Assembly: GCF_029168945.1 (NCBI RefSeq)
Contig: NC_083610.1
Location: 69,431,580 to 69,495,579, forward strand
DNA: 64,000 nucleotides
Reading direction: 5' to 3'
Origin: Cannabis sativa
Taxonomy: Eukaryota > Streptophyta > Magnoliopsida > Rosales > Cannabaceae
The notes under the pieces are model-generated. The model was not told the DNA's origin, did not search any database, and worked only from the letters and a program-made list of their open reading frames with translations. This document shows, piece by piece, positions 1 to 13,554 of this stretch. Numbering within the stretch: position 1 is the first letter of the stretch; each line of letters begins with the position of its first letter. The position numbers and the translations under genes were made by a program.

Positions 1-2345
1 TAAAGTTGGTTTAAATAAAAAAAATCAACTTTAATTAATTTTCAATTATTATTTTATTCGAAAAATAAATTCGAATAAATATCGAAAAAGTTCCATAATA
101 TAATAATGAAAAATTACAAATCAAAGTTGGTTTAAATAAAAAAATCAACTTTAATTAAATTTCAATTATTATTTAAATTCAAAAAATAAATTCGAATGAT
201 AAATAGAATAAATTTGAAAATATCTTGTTTAAGTTGTTTTAGAAGAATCTAAAAAATCAACTTAAATGTCTTTCAAATTAGATTTAATTAAATTAAAATT
301 AAGTTGTAACCACTTAATTTGAAAATATTCCATTTTAAGTTAATATTCGAAAAGATATTAACTTAAAAAATATCTAAACTATTCCATTTTAAGTTAATAT
401 TCGAAAAGATATTAACTTAAAAAATATCTAAAGAATCTTAATAACCAATGCCTAAAATTCCTCAACTTAATTTTGAAATTTTAAATCCAAAAGATATTCA
501 GATTTAAGTTGGTTAGTTGTAGATAACTAAATATCAACTTAAATAGGAGTATTTAATGAAAAATTTAAATTAAGCTTCAGAAAGAATCTAGATGGTTATA
601 ATTCTATATTTAATTAAATACAAGAAAATACATATAGTTTAGCTTAGAATATAAAATTCTTTAAACTATGGTTTTCTTAAATTAATTTCAAAATAAATGA
701 AATTAATTATGTTGCTAATCAATTTTATTAGGTTAAACTAATGTAATTAACCTAGTACAGTTATTCAAATCAGGCAAATAGGCCTTCACAATTGGGGTGG
801 TTCATGTGAGGGGGTGCTGGGTTCAGTATGTCGTACCCACTACTATGGCTCCCAACTCTCACACAAGGCCCAAAAGAGAGGAATTTAACCTTAAAATGAA
901 CAACTGTTATTAATTGAATAGGCTCAAAAACTAAATGGGCCTAAATAAAATCTATCAAGAACTATGACATTTTATTTAGCAACAACAACCTATATGCATC
1001 TATAATGAAATTAAACACATAGGCTCACACAGGCACACTTTGGATGGGTCCTATCATGTTGCTAGGTCATACACAGATGAAAGAAGATTGTAAATATACC
1101 TGTTACAAATTATTTACTTGACCAAGGGAGCCATGAGTTAAAATCAGATCATTGGATCTGTCAACAAGTTAACCATGGCTATTTGCAATCAAGCAATAAT
1201 AGGTTTTAAAAACTTACACACAAGCTAAAACACATAATCCTGCAACAAGGTTAGCTGGATAGTTGGATGTAGGATTTATTTAATTTTAAATTAAATAATT
1301 TCGAAAAAAATAATAAATTAAATAAAAAAAATATTTTCGAAAATTTAAAAAAAATTTGAAAAATTTCGAAATAAAAAAAAATTAAATTTAAAATTAAACC
1401 TACAATTTTGAAAAATTAGGTTTCAACCAACCTAAATATCATTTCAAAATTTGCCAACAAGTTTTTAAAAATTAAATGTTATTTTATAAATAAAAATTAA
1501 ATAAAAAATTAAAAAAGATAAATGAATATCTTTTTCAGATTTTAAATGTAATTTAAATAAATAAAATAACAAAATTTAAAAGTTAGCAAAATATCTTACA
1601 TCTATTTAAAATTACATGATTATAGTTTTAAATTTAAATAAGGTCAAATTATTTAAAAAAAATTAATTTAAAAAATTTAAAATCTGACCTTAAATTTAAA
1701 AATAAGATAAGATATAATCAAATTTAAAAATAAAATAGATAATTAAGCAAAAAAGATAGATATTGACTATTTCAAATTCAAATTACACTAATATCATGAA
1801 TTAAATTTAAAAAATATTAAATTAATTTATTATGATAATTAGAATTGAATTAGGAATAGTAAATATATAAATACAGAACTATACAAAAAATCGTAAGTTA
1901 ATTCCATGAAAAAGCATGAAAAAACGAAGAAAAACGAAAAAAATTGCAAGCTGTACGGACGGGATGCAGTGCATACCCGTCCGCGCGCGTGCAACAGGTG
2001 TTGGGCCGAGTTTTCTCGGCGGAATGCGTGTCACGCGTGATTTCCGCGCTCGCAGGGGGAAATTCAGCAACCTTATCTTTTTTCGAATCTTCAAAAAATC
2101 ATAACTAATTCAAATTAAATCGAAATTGAGTTCTGTAAAAAAATAACTTGCTTAATTTTTTTCATACTATCGAATAAAAATAATTCCAGAAACAGATATT
2201 CAATTATTTTTCACGAAAATTCACAAACATCAATCAATCATCAAATAACACTCAATACAACATGATACCATCCAAAACATCAAACAACCGTTATAAAGTT
2301 CAAATTTCTTGCAAGCAAATCAATTAAAATGGCTCTGATACCAGT
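1..2345 (-). mobile_element. Leader/internal region of a minus-strand LTR retrotransposon (continues off the left edge)
   Basis: This stretch lies immediately downstream, in minus-strand sense, of a primer binding site and a 1.9 kb LTR, so it is the 5' internal part of that element. It is very AT-rich and I see no gag-like reading frame in more than 2.3 kb. The only frames are short and overlap on opposite strands near 1.9-2.1 kb, around a GC-richer patch. It contains local direct duplications: a block at about 1-60 recurs at about 123-180, and a block of about 50 bp at 328-380 recurs next to it at 381-433. It is either an unusually long non-coding leader or a non-autonomous derivative; the window cannot distinguish these. 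Confidence 0.7.
2331..2343 (-). other. Primer binding site, initiator-Met tRNA type
   Basis: On the minus strand this reads TGGTATCAGAGCC, the standard plant copia primer site matching the 3' end of initiator methionine tRNA. It sits two bases inside the LTR edge at 2346, which fixes the element's orientation as minus. Confidence 0.85.
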
Positions 2346-4237
2346 TGTTGGAAATTATTTTACCAGGATCTTAGATCTCCTCACAAGTATGTTGATTAAC
2401 ACCCTAAATATGAACTTTCTAAAATGATAAAATAAACACATATAAAGTTTAGGAAACCTTACATTGGGTGCAGCGGAATTAAATGACTCCTTCCATTCAG
2501 ATCTCTAACCCTTGTATCCTTTCTGTCGCAGAGTATTATCAAGATCTGAACCTGGATCTCTTTCTCTGAATCTTTGATGCTGAAACTCCTTTGCTGATGA
2601 TCTTTCTTCATGATCTTCTTCACTATGATTGAGGTATTGCTTGCTGTGTGTGGGCACTACTCTAATCACTAAGGGGTTTCAAAATTATCAAGGAAGAAGA
2701 GAGAGAGAGAGGGTGGCGGCCAAGGTAGAGAGAGAGGCTCAGGTTTTTCTGAATCAGAAGTGTGTAATTTTCCTGAAGCCTTCACCATCTATTTATAGCA
2801 TTCCACTACGGTTAGGTTTGAATTATTTGGCATTAAAATAATGAAAATATCAGTTTAAATTACCTACCAAATTGGCCGGCCATGGCTTATTAGGTTTGGG
2901 CCTAACTTTTTGCAATTTTGCAGTTTTAACACTTTTGTATCTGATTTTCTGAAAAATGCCAATTTTCTAATTCAACAATTTAAATGCCAATTCTAACTAT
3001 TTAATAACTATAAATAATTATTAAATAATATTGTCATTTATCATATTTATTAATTGAACCATACAAAGTATCATAATTAACAAATATGCCCCTACCAACT
3101 CTTTCTTTACAATTTCGCCCTTACTTAGTGAAAATTTCACAAATAGACATAGTCTAATTTGAGAATTATAATTGATTAATCAAAACCAATTACATGAGTC
3201 TTACAAACAATATTATCTCAACTAGTGCGGGGACCATGGGTCTATATAACCGAGCTTCCAATAAGTAGATCAAGAATTTAGCACTAAAATTCACTAACTT
3301 ATTAATTCTTCGTTGAATCCACGTATAGAACTTAGAATTGCACTCTCAGTATATAGAATGCTCTATATGTTCCACCATCTAGACGCATCATTAGTTATCC
3401 ATTGTTATAATCCTAATTTGATCAATGATCCTCTATATGAATGATCTACACTGTAAAGGGATTAGATTACCGTAACACCCTACTATGTATTTTATCCTTA
3501 AAACACTTGACCCCGTATAAATGATATTTCAGCTTATGTGAAATGAGTACTCCACCATTTATGTTCGTTTGGTCAAGCTCGAAGGAGATCGTCCTTTGCT
3601 TACTATTCGCCAGATAGAAGCTATAGATTCCATGTTTATGTTAGCGCTCCCACTCAATTGCACTACCGTGTTCCCAAAATGTACGTATCACCCTGACCTA
3701 AAAGTAGGCTTAACTAACAAATCAAAGAACACGAATAGTCTTTCAAGATAGAGCCTAATCATAACAGGATTAAGAACATTTGATCTAGGATCAACTTGGC
3801 GATATTGACTTGAATAGACTTTACGGTAAGTTTAATTAAATCTAAGTCAAAGTTCAATATCGGTCCCTTCCAATGCATACTCCATGCATCCAACCTGAGC
3901 TTTACTTTAACCAATGTTCTGGAAAGGACATAGCATTTCTCCAAATGCAAGTAAATTCTTGTTGTAGATTATCATATCAGTAAAACCCTGTGTCTGATAA
4001 ATTTAGGAAACTTTATTCACATAGTCATGTTTACTTTCCAATGTGATGACAACACAATAAACAGGATCAAGTATGTGAAAAGGGTTTAAGATGAATTTAT
4101 AAATCAAATAGACAAGCAATTGATAAAGTGAACCAAAACATACACAAATGAATGAAAAATACTTCTGTTTCTTTATTGACGTTGAATAAAATAGATTACA
4201 TTGAAATGGAGTTTTATTTACGGCATAAAACCCAACA
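2346..4237 (-). repeat. 5' LTR of the 1.9 kb-LTR family (copy 1)
   Basis: The plus strand starts TGTTGGAAATT and ends AAAACCCAACA, so the copy has TG...CA ends and short terminal inverted repeats. Three further copies occur at 38381-40275, 57913-59735 and 62087-63966, all in the same orientation. The adjoining primer site makes this one a 5' LTR. The outer target duplication would be GTAAC at 4238-4242, but the partner is outside the window. The initiator-Met primer site here and the AAGTGGGAG-type polypurine tract beside copy 4 both point to Ty1/copia. Confidence 0.85.
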
Positions 4238-4815
4238 GTAACTAACTTAACAACTTATTAATTGCAGCCACCAACCTTATGATCTTTATCCTGAGCCTAT
4301 AAATACCACCAACACTTATCATTTTAACAATACAGAGTAGACGAGTTTTGAGAGGAGATTTTGAGATTGAGAGAGAGAGAGATTGAGAGGTAGAGAAAGA
4401 AAGGTAAAGAGAAAAGAGAGAGAATAGATTTAGATTTTGTATGAAGAATCTTTTGTAGATGAAGAAGGTTCTTGGGTAAGAGTTTGATCAGAGTTGAAAC
4501 ACTTTGAGAGAATCTAACAGAGAATCAATATCATTGTATTGTACCCTTGTTCTTGCTCAATCAATAAAGAGGATTTGGTAGTGTTCAAGAACTGGAGTAG
4601 AGTCATAGATCATATCGATCTATAGGAATTGAACCAATTATATCTTGGTGTTGATTTTATTATTTTATTGCTTTAATCGATTCTAATTTTAGATACTCTA
4701 TTCATTCCTGTTTTTCTCCAATTACTGTGTGTTTTATTAATCTTCTCATTGCTAACTGTTTAGTGATTAAAGTTTTAGTTAATTTGATTCTACAAATTAG
4801 TTTTAATTTTTCCAC
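4238..4815 (+). repeat. Decayed LTR-like remnant, plus orientation
   Basis: Features in order resemble a retrotransposon LTR: a TATA-like CCTATAAATACC near 4296, a GA-rich leader, a long T-rich stretch and an AATAAA signal near 4563 just after a TTGTATTGTACCC block. No partner LTR or target duplication was found. It could instead be an unrelated promoter-like fragment. Confidence 0.4.
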
Positions 4816-4931
4816 AAATGAACATATTTCATTTATGGCATTGGATATCATGTCAAGTACCAAAGGGATATGCAAGAATTTTCAAGTTTAGATTTGATGA
4901 TCATGGAAAGAGGTCTTTGTAATAATAATAA

Positions 4932-5450
4932 GGGATATTGGCGGCTAAACCACCTGAACTTTAAATTTTTTAACACTTAACCATAAAAATTAAAATTTTG
5001 ACGGTAAAACCTACTGAAGCCCCATTCTATTTTTCTCTTTACACTTCTGTCAAAAAATCTCAGTTAAGTGCTACGTGGACTGCCACGTGTACACGTATGT
5101 ACACATGTCAAATTTTTATTGGTCCACTTAATATTAATTTTAAAAAATAATTATAAATATTTAAAAAATTAAAAAATTAGAAAACAAATAATTTTAAAAA
5201 ATAGTTTTTTTTAACTTTTTTTTTTTTTTCTTTTTCTTCTTCTTTCTTTCTTAAACTTTCTTAAAGCTTAATTTCTCAGCCCTCCCTCCCAGGCCCTCTC
5301 TTTCTATCTCTCGTCTCGGCACCCAAGATCTCGTCGAAGCTGGAGCTTAAGCACCCAAGCCCTCACCGAAGCACCCAGGCCCTCGCTGAACTCCCCTCGC
5401 TGAACTCGAACCTGTCCTCTCTTTCTCTCTCTCAATCTTCTCCTTCCTGG

Positions 5451-5537
<87 letters not shown>

Positions 5538-5605
5538 GCCACCCAGGACCTCACTGGTGCTGGAGCCAAAGCACCCAGGCCCTCGCCGGACTCAAACCTG
5601 CCCTC

Positions 5606-5678
<73 letters not shown>

Positions 5679-6321
5679 CTTCTCCTTCCCAGATCCTCTC
5701 TCTCTCTCTCTCTCTTCGTGGTAGTCGTCGGAGTCGAAGCTCCACGTTCTCTCTCTTGATTTATCTCCTCCAACCATTAATGTTTGTTCTAATTTAATTT
5801 CTATTTTTTTATTTAAAAAATAGTGACAATAGTTGTAATGGTGGTTGTGTGGTGGTGGTGGTAATAGTGGCTGTGTGGTGGTGATGATGATAATGAGATG
5901 AATAACAGAGAAAAGAAAAAGAAGGAAAAAAGAGAATGGGGAGGCGGTTGGAATGGATAAGAAGATTAAGGTTTTTTTTGTTCTCTTAAGAAGAAAAAGA
6001 AGAAGAAGAAGAAGAAGAAGAAAGAAAAAAAAAAAATAAAATAAAATATATTTTTTTCATATAATTGTTTTTTTATTTTAAATTTTTTAAATATTTTAAA
6101 TTATTTTTTAATAGTTAATATTGTGTGGACCAATAAAAATTTGACACATGTACACAAGTGTACACCTAAGCAGGCTACTGTAGCACTTAATTGAAGTTTT
6201 TTAACAAAAGTGTAAAAAATAACCAGAATGGGAATTTAGTAGGTTTTGCCATCAAAATTTTAATTTTTGTGGTTAAGTATTTAAAAATTTAAGGTTTAAG
6301 TTGTTTAGCCGCCAATATCTC
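4932..6321. mobile_element. Non-autonomous Mutator-type element with ~200 bp terminal inverted repeats
   Basis: The left end starts GGGATATTGGCGGCTAAAC and the right end is its near reverse complement; the match runs about 200 bp inward to the shared ATTTTTATTGGTCCA. The 9 bases TAATAATAA flank both sides (4923-4931 and 6322-6330), the size expected for a Mutator target duplication, although the sequence is low complexity. The interior holds two imperfect copies of a unit of about 170 bp rich in CACCCAGGCCCTCG, separated by long CT repeats, then GGT and GAA repeats. There is no transposase. The GC-richer interior could be captured host sequence, but I recognise no gene in it. Confidence 0.75.
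5454..5715. repeat. Long CT/GA microsatellite tracts
   Basis: An uninterrupted CT run of about 79 bases (5454-5532), a second of about 65 bases (5611-5675) and a shorter one near 5694-5715 lie inside the Mutator-type element. The Arg-Glu repeat frames on the minus strand are translations of this microsatellite, not genes. Confidence 0.95.
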
Positions 6322-6330
6322 TAATAATAA

Positions 6331-7436
6331 TATCTACCCATTATGACTTTGTAATGTTTGCTTTTTAATGAAGTTTCTAATTAGAAATTAAAAACAAAGA
6401 ACCCAATTAAATTTCACTTGACCAATGTTCCCATATAAATAATAGTAAGAAAACATATATACATGCATGCATATCTCGTGATAGGAAACTAATGATCATA
6501 AAATAGAATATTCACACCAAAGTATAAAGGAAAAAGGAAAAACAAATTTGTTACATTTATAGTAAACATGTATATATATAATAAATTCCTTCTTATTTTT
6601 TATACACATTATGTTAACAATTAACTAATTACTTTAATGACAGTGCTTAATTAATTACTTACAGTTTGAAAGTATTGTGTGTGGTCCAAAATGTAGAGTG
6701 GGATTCATATGAGCAGTATGAAGGAGACAATATAGTGTACATAGCAAGTGTGCATTTATATCAACTTTTCAATATATTGCATTTGTATTAAATTAGACCC
6801 AACAGAAAGTGAGAGAAAAGGAATCTTATTTTGATTTTAAGATCATGCAGTTGTCAAACAATACATAATATTCATATAAATATTTGATGATAACCGTTAC
6901 TGTTTAAATAAAACTTAATTATATATAATAGTGATTGATATTATATTATATAAAATATATGGTTAGCAGATGTGTAGTTAATTAAACCAAGTGATTAATG
7001 ATATAGGTCTATTTATATCTTATCTTATCTCTTATATATAATAAGAGTCTAAATCACCTCTGCTTGTTTGTCCAATATATATATTCTTAGATTTTAAGAT
7101 TTTAGAAATGTATGTAATTGTTAGAGATATATTAATTGATTTTGGGCAACGTGGCCAACCTTGTGGTGATCCCTTAGAGAATTGTCATGGAAGACAGCTT
7201 TGAAGCCAACATTTTCCTTTTCCAACTGAAGTTTATAATTAATGTTGAATGGTAAAACATCTTATTATGATTAATTAATTGATTAGATTTTGAAAAATGA
7301 CATCTTGTTTAAGATAATCAATTTTGGTACGATACTACTAGGGTATTTATGTATATATTATATACATAAAGAGTACACCAGCACACTATTTTTATACTAT
7401 ATTGTGTCATTATTAATAATTATGTAATACTATATT
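6331..7436. other. AT-rich intergenic DNA, nothing recognised
   Basis: About 1.1 kb with no convincing frame, RNA gene or terminal repeat. It contains short AT runs and scattered AT palindromes only. Confidence 0.6.
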
Positions 7437-7898
7437 ATGCGGAAACTCATTCTTAATGGGGTAGAAATTTTCTGTCTAGACGAAAATGAGAATTATTTTT
7501 TATTTCCAAATGTTAAACGGGGCGAAAACGGGAATGACACTCTCCATCTCGACGGTCGGGGACTCGTTTATATTTTATTTATATTTCTAATAATATTTAT
7601 AATTTATGTTGATATTTTTTAGTATATTAGTATCCTTTCTATAAATTTTAAATTCTGTTTTGAATAATAATTAATATATTGAAAAAAAAAATTAATGTGT
7701 AATATATTTTTAAGTAGTTTAACAATTTTATATATTTAAATTTTATTTTTTATTAAAGGATTTTTTGCCCCGTCCTTGCCCCATTAAATGATTCCTCACC
7801 TCATCTCCGAGAATAAGCGGAGATGAGAATTAAAATTCTTAACGAGGATAGAGACGGGAAACACTCCCCGTTAATTTCCTGCCCCGTGTACATCCCTA
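7437..7898 (-). mobile_element. hAT-like MITE remnant
   Basis: The right end, read on the minus strand, is TAGGGATGTACACGGGGC, the style of terminus common in plant hAT MITEs. The interior alternates ACGGGG/CCCCG blocks (about 7500-7565 and 7770-7885) with AT-rich DNA, as such elements do. The left terminus is not recognisable, so the element is truncated or decayed and its left limit is approximate. Confidence 0.5.
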
Positions 7899-8538
7899 CC
7901 TAAGACCTTCACCTTTAAATATATATGATTATAAATAATTACATATTATAATGTACAAAAAAAATATATAATTTAAAAGTGTGTTTATCATTATTTTTTT
8001 TTTTGACAAAGTGTGTTTATCATTATTGATTATTAGTATAAATATTTTTTCAAATTCCGAAAGCTTACTATACTTGATTGAGTTCTATTCATCTTTTGCA
8101 ACGATAATAACTTTAATTTCCTCATTAGGTAAGAATAAATCAATATTAATTCTAGGATGGCTGTACGTAATTACTAATTAATTAAATTAATTAATGTCAT
8201 AATTCTAATTAGGTAGGACTTTTAATTTTTTTGTTATGAACTATCCTTATTTGTGTAGCTAATATTGGCTGGTTCATGTACTCTTATTAACAATGCTTTA
8301 TTATATTACACGAAATAGATCAATCTTATGTGAGATTGATTTTGTCAGCAATTCCCACGAGTCACAATATGTATATTATTTACTTTCGTATATTATTACT
8401 TGTATTGGTAATGAGTAATGACTCATGAAATGAGTACTAATTATTTTATTAGTGTCGTGGAATATTTACTCAAAAGACTTATTCGTCTGATTATATTGAG
8501 TAATTTACTGTGTAAATAGTAAATTTAATTTATAGTTA

Positions 8539-8820
8539 TAGATAAATATTTAAATTTAATTTTTGATAATAATAATATTTAATTTATATTTTTGAAACTT
8601 TAATGATTAAGTGTCATATTATTATTTACGTGTCATTTTTTTATTAATATATTTAAATTGATTTTTAAATAAAAAATAAAAATATAATGAAATGGACTAA
8701 TTATATAAGTACTGTTACGTAATCATTTACTTGACACTTAATAATTAAGTACTTACGGAAGTTCTAAAAATATAATTTTAAGTATTATTACCATCATAAA
8801 TTAAATGTAGATATTTATAT
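8539..8820. mobile_element. Foldback MITE
   Basis: The first ~85 bases, ending in AATGATTAAGTGTCA, are matched by the reverse complement of the last ~85 bases, ending in TTGACACTTAATAATTAAG. The arms enclose a short AT-rich loop. No target duplication was assigned. Confidence 0.5.
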
Positions 8821-9827
8821 ACAATCGAGAATAAATTGTTTTATGCATATATATATACACATATATTCAATTACTAGATAGAAGTTACGTGTCAAGTCAC
8901 GTATGTTAATTTTATTTTAATTTTTTAGGTTTTTTGAATATCATAATTTTAAAATTAATAATATTTAATGTAGTGATAATCGTTGAAATTTTAAAGCATA
9001 ATAGTGATTTAAATAAAAACAAAAATTACTATTATATTTTGTAATAGTAAATAAAAAAAATTATTATTCGTTCTAAATTTATTTTCGGAATTAATGAAAA
9101 TGCTCATCTGGTTAAAATATAACATTCAAATTTAATTTAAAATAATATTTAAAATTTAACTAATTGTAAATATCAAAATTTGAAAAAAGTCACTCAATAA
9201 TTTCTCATAAACTAAGAATTCTGTTATATAACCACATTTTATATAGAATAGATATTTTAATTTAGCTCATATCCTAAGTTATTCACTTTATAATCAGTAA
9301 AAAATATCATGACAAATGTTCATTTAACCGTGTAATATTTTATTGGTAATTAATTAAGAAATTTATATATTACATGTCCAAAATCTTATATATTTTTTTT
9401 AATTATGTAAAAACAAATTTTCAATAAATCATAAAAATTCCATATAAAAAAATTGTGATTTTATTGTTTTCAATGCTGGCTACTTTATAAAAAATGCACT
9501 GTCCAAATTTGAAGTTGTTAGTCCATGATACTAAAACAGATTTTGATTAATTAATAAATCTCAAATAAAGTAGGACCAAAATAAATGAATCTCCCACACA
9601 ACATATATATAATTGTATTGGGGGGTTATATACGGCTAACTATTGATTAATATGGAATTAAATCTTCATTAATTTCTTACCTTTTTTGTTTTTAATTTTA
9701 ACTGAACATTAATCTTTTACATTCAAGTGTGAAATAAATGCCCTATTGTTAATTAAACAAATACATAAGTTATCTGTCTTTTTTAAATAATTTCTAAGAT
9801 GTCAAAATTCATCACAGCTGGAACTTA

Positions 9828-9864
<37 letters not shown>

Positions 9865-12310
9865 TAACTAGCTACCATCTTTTATCATAACTCATAAGTA
9901 TGAAATTATTAAACATTAATAATATGTTCTCACGTTACTTGTATTTTTTTGGTAAGTAATATGAATTAAGTAGTAGTGACTTATATAAATATACATATAT
10001 ATATATATGGTTGGATTAAGTGTTTAGCAAAATAACATTGTTATTGGAATAAGTGGTGTCAAACACTTTTTATACATGGTGTTTGATGATTGGTTATTGA
10101 TATTTTTTTTAAAAAAAAAATTCTTAATACTTAATTACACTAATAGTGATATGACACTATGAAAAATACTTATTAAGTATTAATAGTGACTTTTAGCTAT
10201 TCTCTTAGGAAAAAGAAAACTTAAAGGTGATAATTATATATTTATTACACATAGATTTATTACACATAGATTTATGGAAAGAAGAGATAATTAGACATAG
10301 GATTAGCATGATTAATAATTTATAATAAAGATGTATAGGTAGATGATTAATTTAGGGGTAGTCCACCAACTAGAGAAGAAGAAATGAGTATTTTAATTAG
10401 TAGATTTAAATCTCAAGGACAAAGAAGCAGGCCAAACTGCCAACGCCCTCTCTGCACATCATAACTCTTTTTTGGTACGAATACGAGTAGCGATGAGACA
10501 ACTCTTTCAACCCAAATTTGGTGCTCACCCGACCCGCCAATATTTATTCATTTCAAGTACCACTAGGGTCAATATCAACAATTCATTTTAGAAGAAACAC
10601 ACACTTTGTTTTATTTGATTTAATTTTTACTTTTATTTTCATAATTTTAAGATATATTTATTTTTTAGACCACTTAAATTCATGTAAATTATATACTAAA
10701 TTTAAGTAGAGAATGAAAATAGATTGGGCAACCCACCCAAAAAAATATATATTTTAATAAAATATAATATAAGAGTATTTTTTTATTAATAGATACAAAA
10801 AAGAGGTATTTCTCAACTTATCATTTAATTTTAATACACTATTGTTATTTGATACCTTATTATTAAAGTGCCTAACACTACAGTATGATATTTTATAATT
10901 AGTTAGCGGTTTTATAAAAAAAAATAATATATGATGTAACTTTAATGTAAAATTTTGCAATAAAATAGAAAGTAAAATTTTAATTAAGTATTTCAACGAA
11001 TAGAGTATGGAAGCTGATGAAAGTGCCCATCTTCAATTAGTATAGAATTCTCACATCATATTTCTCTATATCAAATTATATACAAATTGGTGTACTAAAT
11101 TATATATTATTAATAGTACTAGATTTTGAATTTTTACTAAATTGGTATATATATTTATATATATAACTTATTTTTTCTCATTCTTATCTTTTTCTTTTTC
11201 TTTTTTAATTTGATTTTAAAAAATATTTATTAATTAGTTGATTGGTGGATAAAATACATATTATATATCATAGTGAAATCTTTTAAATAAACTGTTTTTA
11301 TTTAATGTGATATTTAGTATAATATTTGATGTGAATTACACAGATATGATGGGTTTACGAGTTTTTTTTAGCTATAGATACATTGAAATCTTTATTCAAA
11401 ATGACATTCATTTCATAAAAAATTGATCATTTTTGCAATATACCTCTCCCACATTTTTAACTAATGTATCTCTACAATTTCAATATTATTACAATTATCA
11501 AAAGAATAAAGTCGTTTTGTGAAGTAACATAATGTGTTTATATTCCCACAATTATCCTATAAATATTTATACACATAGTATGCTAGATAATTAACGTTGC
11601 TGTATTCATATTAAATATATAAGTTACAAAAAAAAATTGTGAATTCGGATTGCAAGGCCCACAATAATTAAGCAAATTATAATTGTCCTAAAAATGTTCA
11701 TACGACCTTATATGCAGTGATCACATCATACCAACTAGGAAAAGTCAACAGATCAGTGAATGGTTGACTATTATTAGGGTTAAATTCTGTTATATATACA
11801 TAGATAGTAAGAAAATTAAAACTAGACAATTTCGATTTGATTTCAAAGAGCATGAAACCATGAGAATTTTTTCTTCTGACACATTTTGGTATCATATAAG
11901 GGAATTGTTCCCATATATGATAAGGTATATATAAATAAAATGTTATAATTAATTGACTGATTTTCTTTACTGTAAGAAAATATCAAAATTAGAAGCTTCT
12001 TTGTTTTGGTGTCTCTATTTGTTAATAAGACATTTCATGTTATAACCGACCGAATCCACCTAAACCTGTCCATATGTTTAGTACTTAATAGAAACTGATA
12101 ATCTAATTATCAGCTGATTATAACAGCTCACACGTGTATATATAGATAATAATAATAATAATAATCCTATATTATATATTAATATAAGATCTATCCATAG
12201 ACAATGTTTCTCTACTTTAATAGATTAGCGAGGCACTAATTTTTGATTAAATATAAAAAAAAATGTACCTGGGGCTGGGTACGTAGCTTCCAAAAATTCA
12301 CTTATCATAC
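8821..12310. other. AT-rich intergenic region with a trinucleotide repeat
   Basis: No gene supported. It carries an AAT run at about 9828-9863 and several AT-only tracts. Short frames here show no protein-like composition. Confidence 0.6.
10020..10206. mobile_element. Small MITE-like repeat, GCTAAAAG family
   Basis: On the minus strand the right side reads GAATAGCTAAAAGTCACT and continues into a GTGTCATA...AATTAAGTATT block. Related sequences occur at about 14743-14935 and 54890-55060. The left side carries a partial inverted copy (GTGTTTAGCAAAATAACATTG). Boundaries are approximate. Confidence 0.4.
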
Positions 12311-12672
12311 GCTAATTAAGATTATGTCTTTGAACTTTTAAGGTTATTAACATTTTTTTAAACTATTAAAATTGTTGGATTTAAGGATTTTTGTCTAATT
12401 TTAGTAAGCAAAGTTTAACATGGATGAAAATACAGGGAGATAATTTGGTACATGTCAAAATTTTGAGGGCATGATTTGGTAAATACCAAAATCTGAGGAG
12501 CATGATTTTGTCCATAAACAAATACTGAATTAGTAAAATTGAATGCAATTGGATAAATGTCTTTAAATCTAACAATTTCAATAATTTAAAAAAAGTTTTT
12601 AACGGTCAGATTAGTTTACGGGACGTGATTTGATACATGTTAAAGTTTAAAGGACAAAAATACTAATCAACC
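12311..12672. mobile_element. MITE, decayed relative of the element at 56743
   Basis: The ends resemble the 56743-57111 element: GCTAATTAAGATTATGTC on the left, and on the right, reversed, GGTTGATTAGTATTTTTGTCC. Both copies share internal blocks such as TTGTCTAATTT, the near-match ATTTGGTACATGTCAAA and TTAACGGTC. No clean target duplication remains. Confidence 0.55.
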
Positions 12673-13554
12673 TAAAATAAAATAATACTATTAGGAAAGA
12701 TTTATATATTTTACCATTAATGCATATATAATTTATTAATTTTGTGGTAAATGCATTTTTTAATGAAAAAGATTAATTGTTTTTGTTTTCCCTCTCTCTA
12801 ATCAACATGGTAAATAATAATAACTTTGAATAATTAAACTTGTTACAACGTTACAATTAATAACAGAACATGATCACCAAGATGAATAAATATATATTGC
12901 AAAATATTAGGATTACATATAGAGGTTTAATTAATTTATTAATATCTATGTACCATATATACATTGTTTTTTTTATGTATATAATTGTTTACATATTATT
13001 TTATGCTCTATTTTGCTAAATAATGCACATCCTTTTTTTTAGCAAAAACAAAATAAATAATGTTATATAGTTTGCTAGTTCATTTATGGTTTTTTTTTTA
13101 TACATGTAATTGTTAGATTAATATAATTAAATCTAAAGAGATATGAACAATAGCTAGTAACGTATAGATATATAAATATAAATGCAAAGAAAAAAAATTA
13201 AATATGCGTACCTCCCGCCGTTTCCTAAAAATCAGAATTTGAGCTGTGAAATATTTAGTAAATAAATCTGATAATAATTAAAATAATTAATTTGTAACTT
13301 ATAAAAACAATAATGAGTTAAATATAATAATAAAATAAGGAGTGGGGTTCAATTATTTTTGCATATAAATGATAGCAGAAAGTATCTGGATGAGGCAGAC
13401 AACATAACCCTTCTATTTCATTTTCCTTTCTTCTTGTTTTTGGTCTCTCTCTCTCTTCCACATACAATCCAAGTTTCGTGAAAGTACACAAATAAGAAAA
13501 TAACAAAGATTTATAATAACGTACTAGATAGGTTTAATATATAGTTATAATCTG
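12673..13554. other. Region upstream of the GDSL gene
   Basis: AT-rich DNA presumed to contain the promoter and 5' untranslated region of the downstream esterase gene. No convincing TATA box position or regulatory element can be fixed without transcript data. A CT-rich stretch near 13422-13460 could be untranslated leader. Confidence 0.4.

Noticed and set aside
1879..2104. Opposite-strand frames of 71 and 62 residues
   Set aside because: They overlap on both strands in a small GC-rich patch of retrotransposon leader, have no recognisable domain, and are explained by local base composition.
3569..3751. 60-residue plus-strand frame, with a close match at 39616-39855
   Set aside because: Both lie antisense within LTR copies of the same family; the similarity reflects repeat homology, not a conserved gene. 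The family reads on the minus strand.
5432..5777. Two overlapping minus-strand frames with Arg-Glu repeats
   Set aside because: They are translations of CT/GA microsatellite tracts inside a transposable element; any frame of such a repeat stays open.
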